A stretch of DNA of 64,000 bases from Dimorphilus gyrociliatus. Taxonomy: Eukaryota > Annelida > Polychaeta > Dinophilidae. The DNA is taken from positions 1,944,422-2,008,421 of the forward strand of contig CAJFCJ010000002.1 in NCBI GenBank assembly GCA_904063045.1, given 5' to 3'. Every line of letters begins with the position of its first letter. Within the stretch, counting starts at the first letter, position 1. The notes under the pieces were generated by a model. That model saw nothing but the letters and a program-made list of their open reading frames with translations. It had not been told where the DNA came from and ran no database searches. Shown here piece by piece: positions 22,424 to 35,135 of this stretch. Both the position numbers and the translations under genes were made by a program.

Positions 22424-25400
22424 TTAAAGTTCGTTGTGTTTCTGGTGGATTTGGCTAAAAGTAAAAAGAAAAAGAGATAGTAAATCAAAGCACACCACTC
22501 TCAGAAATCAACTGTTAATCTTTAATTGAAAAGAGATAGAGTTTAATATAAATATCGAAAAGTTTTAATAAATCACTTCACATTGTGCTTTTTATACTAA
22601 AAGTATAAAGATTAATACTTACTTTTTCATAAAGTCCACCAAATCGGATGCTGTTCTGGAGCGATCGTATTCCATATTTTTGGCCCCATTTTTAAAGTGT
22701 ATTACTACAAAATCATATTAATTTGCTTTAGATAAAGTTATTCTTTCGATGTCTTCAGATAGTATTGAAAAATAAACTTACGCGTAGGATATCCTTTAAC
22801 TTCAAATTTCTTAGCGATTGAGTTGTGAATAGTTGCATCTACAGCAGCTATGTGACCTTCGATTTTCTCATCAACTAAAATTTTTGCGGCTTCAGCATAA
22901 GCCGGCTTCATATTCTTGCAATGGCCGCACCATGGTGCATAAAACATAACGAGAACACTTGAATGACTCTTAACAAAACTGTCAAATGATTCATCTGACA
23001 AATGATTTACATTACTAGCATGTGGAATTTCAGTCCAAGCATCTTCTGCCGATTCGGTTGGTGGAGGAGCTTGTACATTGGCTGCGCTATCGGGGTCACG
23101 GATAAACTTTAAGAAGTCAGCCTTTTCCCGTCCGCCAGCATATTTCGTTCCGGCTTTACCGTAATTGAAATATTTAAAAGTAGGATAGCCGTTTACATCG
23201 CTGCATAAGCTCTGATGCTTAATACAATTCACAGCTGCTAAACTCAATTTGGGATTATCTTGGATTTCCTCTGCAGCAGATGTGAATTCCGGTTTAGCCT
23301 TTTTGCAGTGTCCACACCAAGGGGCGTAAAACATTACTAAAGTGTGCTTCTTCTTTTTAATGAAACCTCTATAAGAGAGCAACTTGCTTAGAAAAGCAGA
23401 ATTTATTTAATATTTTATTTAACTTACTTGAAGTTATCGCTAGTCAAATGTTCAACAGCAGATTCAGATTCATCCCATTCAGGTTCTGGTGGGGGTGGAG
23501 GTTTAGGATCCTGGATAAATTCGATAATCTTTTCTTTCGTTCTTCCGTTAAATTCAAAATCTGCCAATTTACCATTTTCAAAATATTTGATAGTTGGGAA
23601 TCCCTTAACTTCAAATTTCTTGGAAACTTTTTCGTGCTTTGTAGCATCTACAGCAGCTAAAGAGCCCTCAATTTTCTCTTCCTTCATTTGAATTGCTGCA
23701 GCTTCATAATCAGGTTTCATGGCTTTGCAATGACCACACCATGGAGCGTAGAACATGACTATAACTTTAGAATTTTTAGCTATATGATCATCGAATGTTT
23801 CATCAGTCAAATGTTCAACTTCATTCTCTTCTTCAGCCCATTCCTTTTCCTTTTCTTTTGGTTTTGGAGGTTGAGGATCGTCCAACCAGCTGATAATCCC
23901 TTCTTTTGTATTCTCACCACCAAATGTCATATGTTTCTTTCCTCCTTTAGTAAAGTACAAAATAGTTGGAAATCCAGTTATATTATATACTTCTTTTACA
24001 TCTGAATTTTCTGGTTTATTAACGTCCATTGCGGCAATTACATATTTATTTTTAACTTCAGTAGCTGCTGCAGCATAGTCTGGTTTAATTTTTTTACAGA
24101 ATCCACACCATGGAGCGTAGAACATAAGAAGCGTGGGCCTTGGATCTTTTCTGAAAAGTTTGTTCATTGCGGCTTTGTTGTCCAGATGAACAACATCTGT
24201 TGCAGTAGGATCTTCGTCCCATGGAATATCACCGGTAGGATCATTTAAGAAAGCTGTCATGGAGCGTACCGTCATTTGTCTGTCATAGATTTTAGTAAAT
24301 TCTCCATCCTTATAATGGCGATACTCGTGATCAACTGGAGAAATTTTCATCTTTTTGCACAGCTTTTTAGAATCGCTAATGAAAATAGAATAATAATAGA
24401 ATGAATTCTTTTCACTTAAAAATCATATTATTACCCGCAATCAATTAATACAATTGATGCAATGCCTTTTATTTCTGAAGCAACATCGCCCAATAAAGTT
24501 AACCGACTCACCGGTAGGTTTCCGGATTTTGAAGCAACCATCAAAACATTTGTATTCGTCCTTAAGTACTTTTTAAGAGCTATAATACGAATAAACAATG
24601 AAATATAGAAAACATTAACAACGTATAATTACTATTCTAAGCAAAATAGAGTATATAATCAATAGACCGAAATACAAACCTTTAATATCATTGAATCTCT
24701 CTAATAACTTTAATTTATCTTTTCGAGTTGCTTCGGAAGAGGGTCGAATGAATTGCTATAAATTATTTGAGGGAAAAGATGTAAATTATAAATTTTATCG
24801 ATATCAATAAATCATAGAAACAATTCGTTAAGAAATAAAATCGAAATGTTTTAAAATTGAAAAAAAAATTGTTAGACAGTCATCACTCTTTTTTTTATTG
24901 TTATTCACACTACCTCCTTATTGGAATTGTCAATAATTGTTTCACCAGCTTCAATGACTTTTAGCTATCAATATTTAAAATATTTATATATTGCTGCCTA
25001 TATTTATTCTTGTAAGAAAATCAATTACAATTTCAACATTTCAAAAAATATCTATTGATTTGTTGAAATTATTTCAACTTACCGACACTGACAAAAGAAC
25101 TAGGAATATTAAATATCCCCTCATGCTTCACCGGTAAATGAGAGGGCTTGTTCTAACTATGCGACACCATGATAAACAAAGTGTCTTTATACAAAAAAGT
25201 AACCAATCATGGTACTACAAATCAGCATGCCGGTTCGAACATGCATTGAAATCGCTCTTGTCAATCCATTTTTTCGAATTTTAGGTTAAATTAAACAATG
25301 TTTTAAAAATTTTAACTGACAGGTCGGTTCAAAAACTTATTCTCTACAACTTATAACTAAATATAATCGACTTTGATACTTACGGCAATAAATAAACACA

Positions 25401-25431
25401 AGAAAAACAAACTAATTGTTTTTCCTGCCAT
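22424..25431 (-). CDS. PDIA5: PDIA5-like protein disulfide isomerase, four catalytic thioredoxin domains
   Basis: Exons: 25384-25431 (signal peptide MAGKTISLFFLCLFIA) or, alternatively, 25083-25124 (MRGYLIFLVLLSVS); then 24914-24964, 24680-24755, about 24435-24579, 23428-24375, 22782-23368, 22623-22704, and terminal exon 22424-22454. The N-terminal non-catalytic domain (LKKYLRTNTNVLMVASKS, LIDCGDSKKLCKKMK) aligns with human PDIA5, as does DVVHLDN. Four active sites follow: WCGFC, WCGHC, WCGHC, WCGHC. Human PDIA5 has three, so one is extra. The terminal exon follows a strong polypyrimidine acceptor and ends HNEL, an ER-retention-like tail comparable to KEEL of PDIA5. Role: disulfide formation and isomerisation in the ER lumen. 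The phase-2 donor at 22623 is also compatible with the downstream array. Confidence 0.88.
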
Positions 25432-26726
25432 TTTGCATGCCACGTTTTTAACACGCATGCGCAAATCCAGGGGTTTCGGTTACCGGTTTTTACTCAAAGA
25501 CTTAATAAAAAAGATAACACTAATTCTCAATCTTCAACTAATACAAAATATAACATTGTCTTACATTTATCTCAAACAACAGTTTTAGAGGGGTTTTTTT
25601 TTAGAGCTATTATCTCTATAATATATACGTAAACTTTTAAGTATTTTATTTAACCAAGCATAAGTTTTTTACTTTTACTTTCTTTTACCAAAATTCAACA
25701 ACATTTAATAAAACTAAAACCAACGAAATAGATTAAAATATTCGAATTTTTTTTTAAAAAAAATATAATTATTGATTTCAATAAGAAAAGAATAATTTTT
25801 AAAGTAATCAAGATAGATTAGATTTTTTTTTAAATTCAGCCTAGAAGAAAACTCTATATTTAACACAATCGCAACTCTATTATATTAATAGTTTGTAATA
25901 TATTTCAAATAGTTTGCTGCAGAAATGAATAAAGAATATTTTTGTTAAATATATAATAGCACGAGTTTTACGTTCGCCTATTTAAATAATCTCTTTCTTA
26001 GCGTGTTTTTAATGTAAGCCTTTTATTAAACTATTTCCTATTAAGATTAGATAAATAATTATTTAATGAGTGATATTGCAAGAATTTTCAACATGAATTT
26101 TATTTTCGTAGATGAACAAAACAAAAAGAAAATCTATAACATTTTCACTATTTATAATAATCATTTAAAAGATTGGCTTTATTTTCATCAACTATTCAAT
26201 TTCTAAGAAAAAGATGATTTAGTTGGTTTATATTATTTTCTCGGAAATGTGTAATTAAGACTTAAAAGAAAAGTTCCTTCAAAAGGTTACAGGATGTTGA
26301 ATTTAATTATTGATACATTCATAGAGATTCTTATAAGGTCACTAGAAAGATATTACATTTATTATATGAATTAATGCATAATTTATTACCCTAATATTTT
26401 TAATATTTCTATTTTAAAACCCAAATATTTCCATCAAGTATTCGCGTTTAACAACTTTGTCACCTTTATGCAGTAAATACGTTTGAAACATTCAAAATGA
26501 TTATGTAATTTAAATAAATATGTAGATATTAGTATACTTCTTATATATTTTACTGATTCGATATTACATAACTTTGTGAAATATTATATTTATTTATAAA
26601 TAGTTTTAAAAAAGGCGCTTAATTCCTTTTCCGAAAACGGTTAAGAAAAAGTGTAAAATATTCGTAAATATACCATTTTTCTTGTCAGTATATAAATATT
26701 ACTAATATTTATAATATAAGGAAATA
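25432..26726. other. Intergenic between divergent PDIA5-like gene and ADPRH
   Basis: About 1.3 kb of A+T-rich DNA with several homopolymer A and T runs. It should hold the promoters of both flanking genes, which point away from each other. I saw no coding exon or RNA gene. Confidence 0.55.
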
Positions 26727-28491
26727 ATGTCATATTTACAAAGGTTTAAAGCTTGTCTAGTTTTAAGGTGAAGTATAAAGATTTATAGAAAGTTATAATA
26801 TTCGTCAATTGAATTATTTTTTCTGATAGTGGAGTCGGTGATGCAATGGGATACTATAATGGGAAGTTCGAGTTTGAAAAATCAGGAAGTAGGATACATT
26901 CTAAAGTGAATAAGTTAGGCGGATTAGAGAATTTACAAATCAAATGTAATATGTGTTTTTTGATAAATAATGTGAAATAATTTATACAAATGCCTCTTAA
27001 TAGTACCAAGTTGGATGGTAAGCGATGATACCGTTATGCATATAGCAACTGCAAAAGGTTTATAACAATTTAATTGTTTCTTAACTTAAAGTTTACTTAA
27101 AGGTTCAACCTTTCAAAATATTTTACAAACTTACAATTAGATGTAGAAATTGTAATACATGTTTAATAATTTAATAATCAATGTTTTCTCTTCTTTATTA
27201 ACAATAGCTCTTATCGGGAATAAAGATATAACACCTTCTGAAAAGCTTTACTTAAAACTTGTTGAAGAATATGCAAACTGTATGTCAGATATGAATGGCA
27301 GAGCTCCTGGAAATACTTGCATGAGTGCATTGGTTTATTTGCAATCTCATAAAGGTTCTGGTTATAAAATTCCATTTAATCAGAGGTAAATTGAATTATG
27401 TGCTAAAAATATTCATATCCTACATTGTTTTCAAAGCAGTGTAGAGCGTCTAGTGTATATATGTTATACATTTTTTTTATTCACTGCCAGATAAGGTTAA
27501 TCATTCTAGTTGATTTTTTTTTAGAGGAGCTGGATGTGGCGCCGCTATGAGATCAATGTGCCTAGGATTAGTTTACCAGAAGTAAATTTCAAATTTACTT
27601 AAAATTTCATTATTTAATTATTTATATAATAAATTTATATAGGCCAGAACAACTAGATGATCTAATTAAAGTTTCAATAGAAGCTGGTCGAATAACTCAT
27701 AATCATCCCATAGGATACCTAGGATCTTTGGTATCAGCTTTATTTACTGCTTATGCCATTAATGGTAAAGTATATTCAATTGAAATGATAAGATATAAAA
27801 CAGAAATTTTAGATGTTCCAATAAAATCATGGGGTCATAATTTGTTGAAAGTCTTACCTATGGCACTTGAATATGTTAAAAGTGAAGGAAGAGATGTCGA
27901 AGAAAATACTCAAAAATGGTAGTGTCAAATTCTGCTTAGAACTTCCACAAAGACGCATTAACTTTCCTAATTCATAGGCATTCTTTCGAAGATTCCTGGA
28001 GAAGTTATTTGAAAACTCGTCAAATATTGGATGGTGAAAATGAACCTGTATTTCCAAACAATTATGATGTCGATGAAAGGGATGAGTTTTATACCTCCCT
28101 AAGTATTTCTGGTTGGGCCGGTAGCTGTGGTCATGATGCACCTATGATTGCGTTAGTATAGTAATAAATATTGAAAACATTTCGATAAATATATTTGTTA
28201 TACTATTAGATACGATGCCCTACTAAAATCAAAAGATAACTGGCTTGAACTCTGCTTATCTGGAGTTTTACACGGCGGGGATAACGATAGCACGGGAGCT
28301 ATAGCGGGTGCCTGGTACGGGGCTCTCTACGCCTACAAAGACGTGCCCAAAAACCATTACAAGGTTAATAGATTGAGTTCCATTTAGTAACCTGACCCAT
28401 ATTATACATTTATCATTCTTTACTATAGAATTTAGAATATCGCGACGTATTGAAAAGCTTGGCCACAAGTCTTTATAAATTACAAAACTAG
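26727..28491 (+). CDS. ADPRH: ADP-ribosylarginine hydrolase (ARH1-like)
   Basis: At least nine short exons. The first (26727-26772 or so) begins [14 protein letters not shown] and splices to [15 protein letters not shown] at 26830, colinear with the human ADPRH N-terminus. Later segments: [119 protein letters not shown] near the C-terminus. The metal-binding acidic residues of the family, the SDDT pair and the Asp residues in GGDNDST, are all present. ARH1 removes ADP-ribose from arginine on cytosolic proteins, reversing mono-ADP-ribosylation. The stop is at 28489-28491. All introns are short and phases agree. Confidence 0.92.
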
Positions 28492-28763
28492 CAGAAGTCT
28501 CTTCATATAAACAAAATCTACTTTGACTTTTTTGTTAGAACACTTAGAACCTTACTAAAATGATAGAAATAGGTACAGGTACTCAGTGTTTTATATCATT
28601 CTATTCTTATGATGGTCAAAATATAGATCGTTAAAAAAATATTTATCTTATCGTTTTATTTATTGCGGCTTTCAATATATTTTGACTATATATACAAATG
28701 TGTTAAATATATTTTTGAATCAGACATCGAAGGGATAAGAAACTGATAACTCTAACGTAAAGC

Positions 28764-29932
28764 ATGTACCGTAAAGCGATTTTAGTCGAACCAAAAAAGC
28801 CTTTAGAATTCGTTGAAGAGCCAATTCCAGAAACACCTGATGATGGAGTTGTATTAGAATTGCTTTATTCAGGAGTTTGTCATAGTGATGTTCATATTCA
28901 AGCAGATTGTATGGATTTTGGAGGAGGAGTTTACGCCAGCCTGTTCGCTATCAACAAAGACCTATTTATAGGCAGAAATCTTGGTCACGAAATTTATGGC
29001 CGAATCATGTCTATGGGTCCAAATGCTAGCAAAAATTTTAAGGTCGGAGACGAGGTTGTTGCATACCCATGGGCTGGTTGTCGAAGCTGTGAATTTTGCA
29101 AAATTGATAGATCCAATTTTTGTAGCGATAATCAATTCGGCTTAAAAGATCTTGGTTTAGGTAGAAAAGGCGGATTTGCCACTCACATGGCTCTACCAGG
29201 TAAAGATCTTTAAAAATTCATAAGATTTGCTATAAAACGAAATATTTCAACTTTACAGAATGCGAAAAGTATCTTATCAAGAGAGGAAACATCGACCCTA
29301 AAGTCGCTCCTCTACTTTCTTGTAGCGCTCTGACAGCTTTTTCGGGACTGAGGCAAATTAAGGAAAGTTTAGATACCAGAGCAAGAGCTGGACTGACACA
29401 AAATATTTTGCTCATTGGAGCTGGGGGTCTTGGACAGTGGGCAGTTGCTTACAGTAAACACTTATATCCAGAATGCAATCTAACAGTAGCTGACATTTCG
29501 ACAGAGAAGCTTGAACAGCTAAGCGAAAGAGGTGTCGATAATACAGTTCTTTTCTCTAAGACATCAACTATTGCTGAAAAAGCCCAACAATTTCCACATA
29601 AAATGGATGGAATAATTGATTTTGTTGGCTCTTCCCAGACTGCTTCACTCGCAGCAAAATTATTGAGCAGAGGTGGAACTATGGTTGTCATTGGACTGAT
29701 TGGTGGTCAAATTGAAGCCTCGCTTTTAGGGCTAATTGACGGTACCCAAACTATTAAGGGTGTTCGAACTGGAAGCTTTGAGCTAATGAAAGAAATGATA
29801 AGATTAACAGAGGAAAAAAATATCCGTGGTCCTGAAATTTTCACCTACAAATTCGACCAAGTAAACGAAGCTTTGGATGCAATAAGAAATGGAACAATGA
29901 TGGGAAGAGCAGTTTTAGACATAAAAGCTTAA
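28764..29932 (+). CDS. Zinc-dependent medium-chain alcohol dehydrogenase
   Basis: Two exons, 28764-29199 and 29259-29932, give about 369 residues. The N-terminal GroES-like domain has the catalytic-zinc region SGVCHSDVH and GHE (NLGHEIYG). The structural-zinc lobe is CRSCEFCKIDRSNFC, the four-cysteine pattern of tetrameric and dimeric ADHs. The second domain has a Rossmann NAD(P) motif GAGGLGQWA, and an acidic residue (ADIS) after the second strand suggests NAD preference. The C-terminus is intact. The protein should oxidise an alcohol or reduce the matching carbonyl; substrate not determinable. It starts about 270 bp after ADPRH on the same strand. The single 59-nt intron is typical of its neighbours, so recent transfer is not indicated, although I cannot name a close animal orthologue. 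Confidence 0.85.
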
Positions 29933-30485
29933 ATATTTTCATTCAAGACGTTAAACAAGGACTTTCTATGAAAATTCATCAATAGTATCTATGTTACCTT
30001 CACCATTATCTGATAACATGTTTTTTGTGTTTTAGATTATCAACCTAACCATATATAACAATTGCACAACTTTTAAGCTACAATACAACTAAACTTCATC
30101 TGTAAACAGATTAGAATGTTTATAACACTGTTACATTAATTTCTACAACAGATATAGATTACATTACAATGTAATTGTATTACTTACTTGTTTGACAGAT
30201 GTTAAAACTTACATTTCGAGGAAGTTTACGAAGTAATATAAGTACCTTTTTTAAATGTAGGACTGTGAAGGAATATTAGTTTAAAAGAGCTCTGACCAAA
30301 ACTTTATTGTTAAAAGTTGTTAACAGACATACAATCACAGTTTTTTTAGAACTATACATATAAATATTACCATTCTTTTTTTTTACATAATTTCCTATAA
30401 CAATATACAAATAAGTGAATATTTTCGAATCAAGGGACAAGCAAATAAATTAAATTCTATTATCTGTTCACCTACTATCTTTTTA
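29933..30485. other. Intergenic, convergent 3' ends
   Basis: A+T-rich gap between the alcohol dehydrogenase (plus) and the coiled-coil gene (minus). No feature was seen. Confidence 0.55.
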
Positions 30486-33400
30486 TCAGTGAAGATTATC
30501 TTTTCTATTGCTTATTTGGGCCTTTAGTTTTATATTTTGAGATTCTAACTCGTGATTTCTTCTTTCTAGACGATCCATTTTATCACCTTCGGTTTTACAA
30601 ACATCTTCAGTAATTTTAATGTCGTGTTGCATTTCACTAATAGTTTGTTTTAAAACGCCAATTTGTTCCTCTAATTTAATTATATCCCTTGTTTTGTTGT
30701 TCGATTGTTCGCGAGCTAGTTCAAGATCTTGAGATAACTTTTGAGCATTTTGGAAGAAAAGCATCCTTTCCTTTTCGTATAGAGCTAACTGGTTTCTTAG
30801 ATCCTTATCTAACTTTGTTTTAGACTCATTTGGCATAATTTGCAATTCAAATTTCCTCTTCAGACTTGAAACTTGACTCTGACTTTCAGCCAATTGTAAT
30901 TCCAAAGTTTGCATATGTGCTTCTTGAGTGTAAGAACTCGCTTGAGTCGCTTGTAATTGTTTTCTTAGTAGTAGAACTTCATCCTTTTCCGCCTGTAATT
31001 CTATTTGAAGTTTATTATAATTTATTACCAAGTCTTGACTATTGTAATCCTCTGGGTGATCAGTATTTTTCGTTAAATATTCATGTTGTTTCCTTAGGAC
31101 GTCTAGTTGTTGTTCTACAAGGCGTTTAGCAGTCATTTCTTGGTGTAAACGTCTCTTTAGAGCGTCAATAGTTTTTTCAAAATTTTTATTTGACGAATGG
31201 AGATTTTCCCTTACTTCTTGCAGAGCCAATAAAGAAGCTTCAGTAGCCAAAAGATCAGCGTTTGACTTATTTAAGCTGTCGCGTAATGAACGAATTTCTT
31301 CCTCTGAGCTTAGGGATATTTGTTGCAGTTCATGACTTAGCCTAAATACTTCTTTCGTATACTCTTCTTTGACTAATTTTAGCCCTTCTTTAAGTTGGTT
31401 AATATTTGTCAAAAGTTTGTCATTTTGTTGAGAGAGATGACTTTGCTTCTCTCTTTCAAGAATTAATTCCGAATGGATTGTTTCGACGATACCTTGAGCT
31501 TCTTTTAATTCCGTTTCAGCTTGGAATAATTGACATTCAAGCTCTTTTCTACCTCTGGCTTCAGAATCCATTTGTCCAATTGATTGATAACAGGATCTAA
31601 TTTGTAAATCTTTAGTTCTAATCTGCTCTTTTAGATCATTAATCTCTTCCCTAAATTTTGAAACCATTTCATTCATATTGCCTTTCTCTCTTTTTGCAAA
31701 ATCTAAGTCTGTGACAAAATCTTGTCTCATTTTTTCAACTACTTGTTTATACTTAGTTTGTTCAATTGAGAGTAACCTTTCAAAATTTTCAATTCTATCA
31801 TAAAGTACTTTTGTTTCTTCAATAACCTTTTCCTTCTCATATCTAGTTTGTTCGAATTGACTCCTCTCTTCGCGTAATTTTTGCTCCAATGTATTAACTT
31901 CCATTTCATAGCTCTTTATCCTTTCATTTAATTTCGATTGCTGTTGTTCCTCTAGAATATATTGTTCTCTAAGGGACATATGCAAATTTTGCTCTTTATC
32001 AAAAGCGGTTTGTAACAATTCAAGTTCGGATTTTAATTTTTCCTGAGCATCATTTAAAAATTTCAATTCACTCTTTCTCTCTGAAGAGATTCTTCTCTCC
32101 TCTTTTAGTATTTCTGCTCCAGCACTCATTTGTTGTTTAAGATTATTCATATTTTTAGATAATAGCTTATTTTGCTCAGCAAATTTCTGCAATCTTTGAC
32201 CAAGGCATTTCTTTTCGTCTTCGGCTGCTTGAAGTTGACTTTGAGCGTGTCTAAGATCAGCTTGAAGAGACAAAGTCATATCGTGACTGTTTTGATAGAG
32301 TTTTTCTGATTCCATAGCTTGATGCCGAGCGTCTCCCATTCTTCTTCCACTTTCAATTAGATCTTCTTTAATTCCATCGAGTTCGTCACTCAGCCTTTCG
32401 ACGTCTCTTTCCAACGAATACTTATCAGATAATAGCTTTTCTTTATCCTGCCTTGTTTTCTCAATTAATTCTTTAGTAGCGCAATTCTCTCTGTAAAATT
32501 AATTTTCAGGTAGAGTATTCCTAAAATAGGCTAACAATTAAATAATCTTTCACCCTCACCGAATTATTTTATCGTATTCCTGCATCACCCTATCAATTTC
32601 GGTTCTACTAGACAAATTTTCCTCTGTAATTACTTCTAATTTCCTATTTAAATCTTCTATTTCTAAATTAGCTACCGCTAATAAATTCTTAGTTTGATCC
32701 ATTTCACCTGTCCTAGCTTCCGAGAGTGCTTTAGCGCAAGCAACTTCAGTCATGAGCATATGATTGTCATCTTTCATTATGGCAATTGCCTGATCATATT
32801 CTGTTTTTATTTTCCTCATATCATTTTCAATTTTTGAAAGCTCTTCTTTAGCTTCTAATTCAACTTTACTTCTAAGTTCGTCAATTTTCAGTAGTTCTGC
32901 TTTAAAATTATCTCGTTCAGTTGTAAGACGATGAACTGTAGCCTCCAAATCTACTCTTGAAGCGGTTATTTGGGAAACGATTGACTTTTCAACAATTAGT
33001 TCCCTTGTAAATTCTTTTAGTTTCCTCATTAATTCTGTATTTTCTTTTACGACCGTTTGAAGTGCAACTTTCTTAGCATCAGCATCCTGTTTATGATTTT
33101 CTATCTCTATTTCTAATGCTCTTATTCGTATCTCCGCTTCAACAATTGATTGAGTAGTATCAATTTGACCATTTTCTATTAATGTTAAAACTCCTTCCTT
33201 CAATTCGAGATTTTTTTCATGAAGCATTGTAGTTAATTTTGACGCCTTTTCTTTCTGCTTTTCATATTCTATAGCTACAACACGTAATTGAGCAACAGCT
33301 TCATCTCTATCCTTTTCGACGGTACTTAATTGTCTTTGTAAATCGGAAAACTGTTCATTATTAACAGGATAAACTCCCTGAGATCCATCGGAACCCGAAA

Positions 33401-34738
33401 CTTCATCGCCGTCATTAAGATGATGAACATTTCCAACAGACGAACTTTTCGCTCTGCCAATAGCTCGGCAAATCCCTTGAGGGTCTTCATCACCGTCTAA
33501 AAAATTTGACTTAAATTCTGAATTATTACTACTAGCGTTAAATTTCATTAATTTATCGTTTATCCTCTCAAAACTGATTCTTTTAGTTTCGGCATCAATC
33601 TAATCACATTTATCATACATGTATCCGTTAAAATAATAATTATTTTGCGTATTATTTACACAAACCTTATTTAAATTATTTATTTCAGGGAATGTATTTA
33701 ATATATCATGAAAGTCTCTTCTTTCGTAATCTCCATTAAAGTTTTCGAATTCAATAGTTTCTCTCATTTTAGACTTGTAAGAATTAACATTTTTGTCTTT
33801 ATATAAAAAATGCATCAATTAAATATATATACAATATAAATTCTTATATGTATTAAGTAATAATATAATTGTACTTAAAGTATAGACTGCTCTCTTTGTC
33901 TCGTTTTCGAATAATTCCATTTCTGTCGAGTTGTACTTTAATACTGGTAAAGTTAGATGCGGAGTCATTTCTTTCGATCTAATAGTTTCTAATCGCCTTT
34001 GAGTTTCTGGAAGATTGATAAGATTATCGATAACTTCCGGTTGTTTGAGTAAAGTTGATATATAAGAGGGGTTTTTTTCCAATTTATCCCTAATATCCTT
34101 TTTCGTACTAATAAATATTTGTAGTGAAACATCATCTATGCAAGCTTGTTGTAGATCTTCATTCCTTTCGATTAACTTTAATAATTTGGGATTGAGAAGA
34201 GTACGAATGAAGAGATCATGACAAGGTATGTTCTGTATTGTTTTTTTGTTTTAATATATATCTATAGATTCATACAAGAAGCAAAAAAGTTATTTGATTT
34301 CTATAAACCTTTTTCAATTGAAGTAATTCTAAATGTTCCATAAATTCATGATTATGGTCTATGAAACACCTAATATCGTCAAAATTTCTTAATATCTCAC
34401 GACTCTCTTCCTCTAACCAGAGTTCTGCCAAGATTGAAGGGTTCGCTATTAAATAATGATGAAAATCTGGATCGCCTAATAGAAATCTCTTTGTACTATC
34501 ATCTTTTAATAAAACAGGCAAGGTCTCAATGAAATCATGATCGTAGGCGTTATTATTTATATTTGTCCTCTGGAAATTCAAAATATAGAAATAGATTAAA
34601 GAGTTTAAAAAAAAAAGAATTATTATCATGCATAGTTTATTCATTTTAATGAAAGTATTATACTTCATTTTCTTTGTGGCTTCCTGAAGCAGATTTATTG
34701 AAACAGTCATATTTTTTATTTATAATACTTTTTCTCAT
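30486..34738 (-). CDS. Large coiled-coil protein with N-terminal helical-repeat region, unrecognised
   Basis: Six exons: 34664-34738, 34309-34569, 33888-34232, 33666-33773, 32560-33599 and 30486-32490. All junction phases agree and give about 1277 residues. After MRKSIINKKYDC, residues ~35-240 are short amphipathic helices with repeated NP and LLxxPEV-type motifs (ANPSILAELW, NPKLLKLIE, NPSYISTLLKQPEVI), loosely like STI1/ubiquilin helical repeats. A linker with DEDPQGICRAIGRAKSSS follows. From residue ~330 almost to the C-terminus the protein is continuous heptad coiled coil rich in Glu, Lys and Gln. No motor, membrane helix or enzyme motif is visible. A centrosomal, ciliary or cytoskeletal scaffold role is possible but unsupported. 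TIPRL lies about 400 bp upstream on the same strand. Confidence 0.72.
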
Positions 34739-35135
34739 CTTTTTAATTATACTTTTTCAAAGATATTTTCAATTTATTCGATGTTTTCTTCAAGTTTTTT
34801 TACTTTCGATGTTTTTTTTTTCAATCATAAATTGAATTTAATTAATTATTTAATTTATATTTTTAAAATAAACATAAAAATTTTAGGCCTAAACTATTAG
34901 AATAATTTAGATCTTTCAATCAAACCATGTATTACTAAATTTATGTGATATAAGATGACAAACAAAAAAATTAGGTTTTTAATACAAACTTTCAATAATA
35001 ATTATCCATAGTTTGGAAGAAAAACTTTTATCTTCTTCTACTTTGTTTAATCTGGATATGAATGATTATAAAACTTTGTACAATATATTTAAAAGAAAAA
35101 TTACATATATACATAGCATATCTATACATTAGTAT

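Noticed and set aside
23444..23691. Overlapping short frames on both strands inside the PDIA5-like exon
   Set aside because: Shadows of the acidic/proline linker between thioredoxin domains.
25225..25250. GGTTCGAAC motif resembling a tRNA B box
   Set aside because: No matching A box or cloverleaf could be built around it; it lies within the first intron / 5' region of the PDIA5-like gene.
33600..33665. C-terminal segment ending YDKCD-stop, suggesting a separate short gene
   Set aside because: A consensus donor (AAG|gtttgt) and acceptor (tgattag) bound this piece, and removing it keeps phase 0 into the coiled-coil exon, so it is an intron.
34270..34710. Alternative start of the coiled-coil gene giving an N-terminal membrane helix
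   Set aside because: The hydrophobic stretch is an intron (34570-34663) read in the wrong frame. Starting at 34738 and splicing GAA|AGG gives an in-phase hydrophilic N-terminus.
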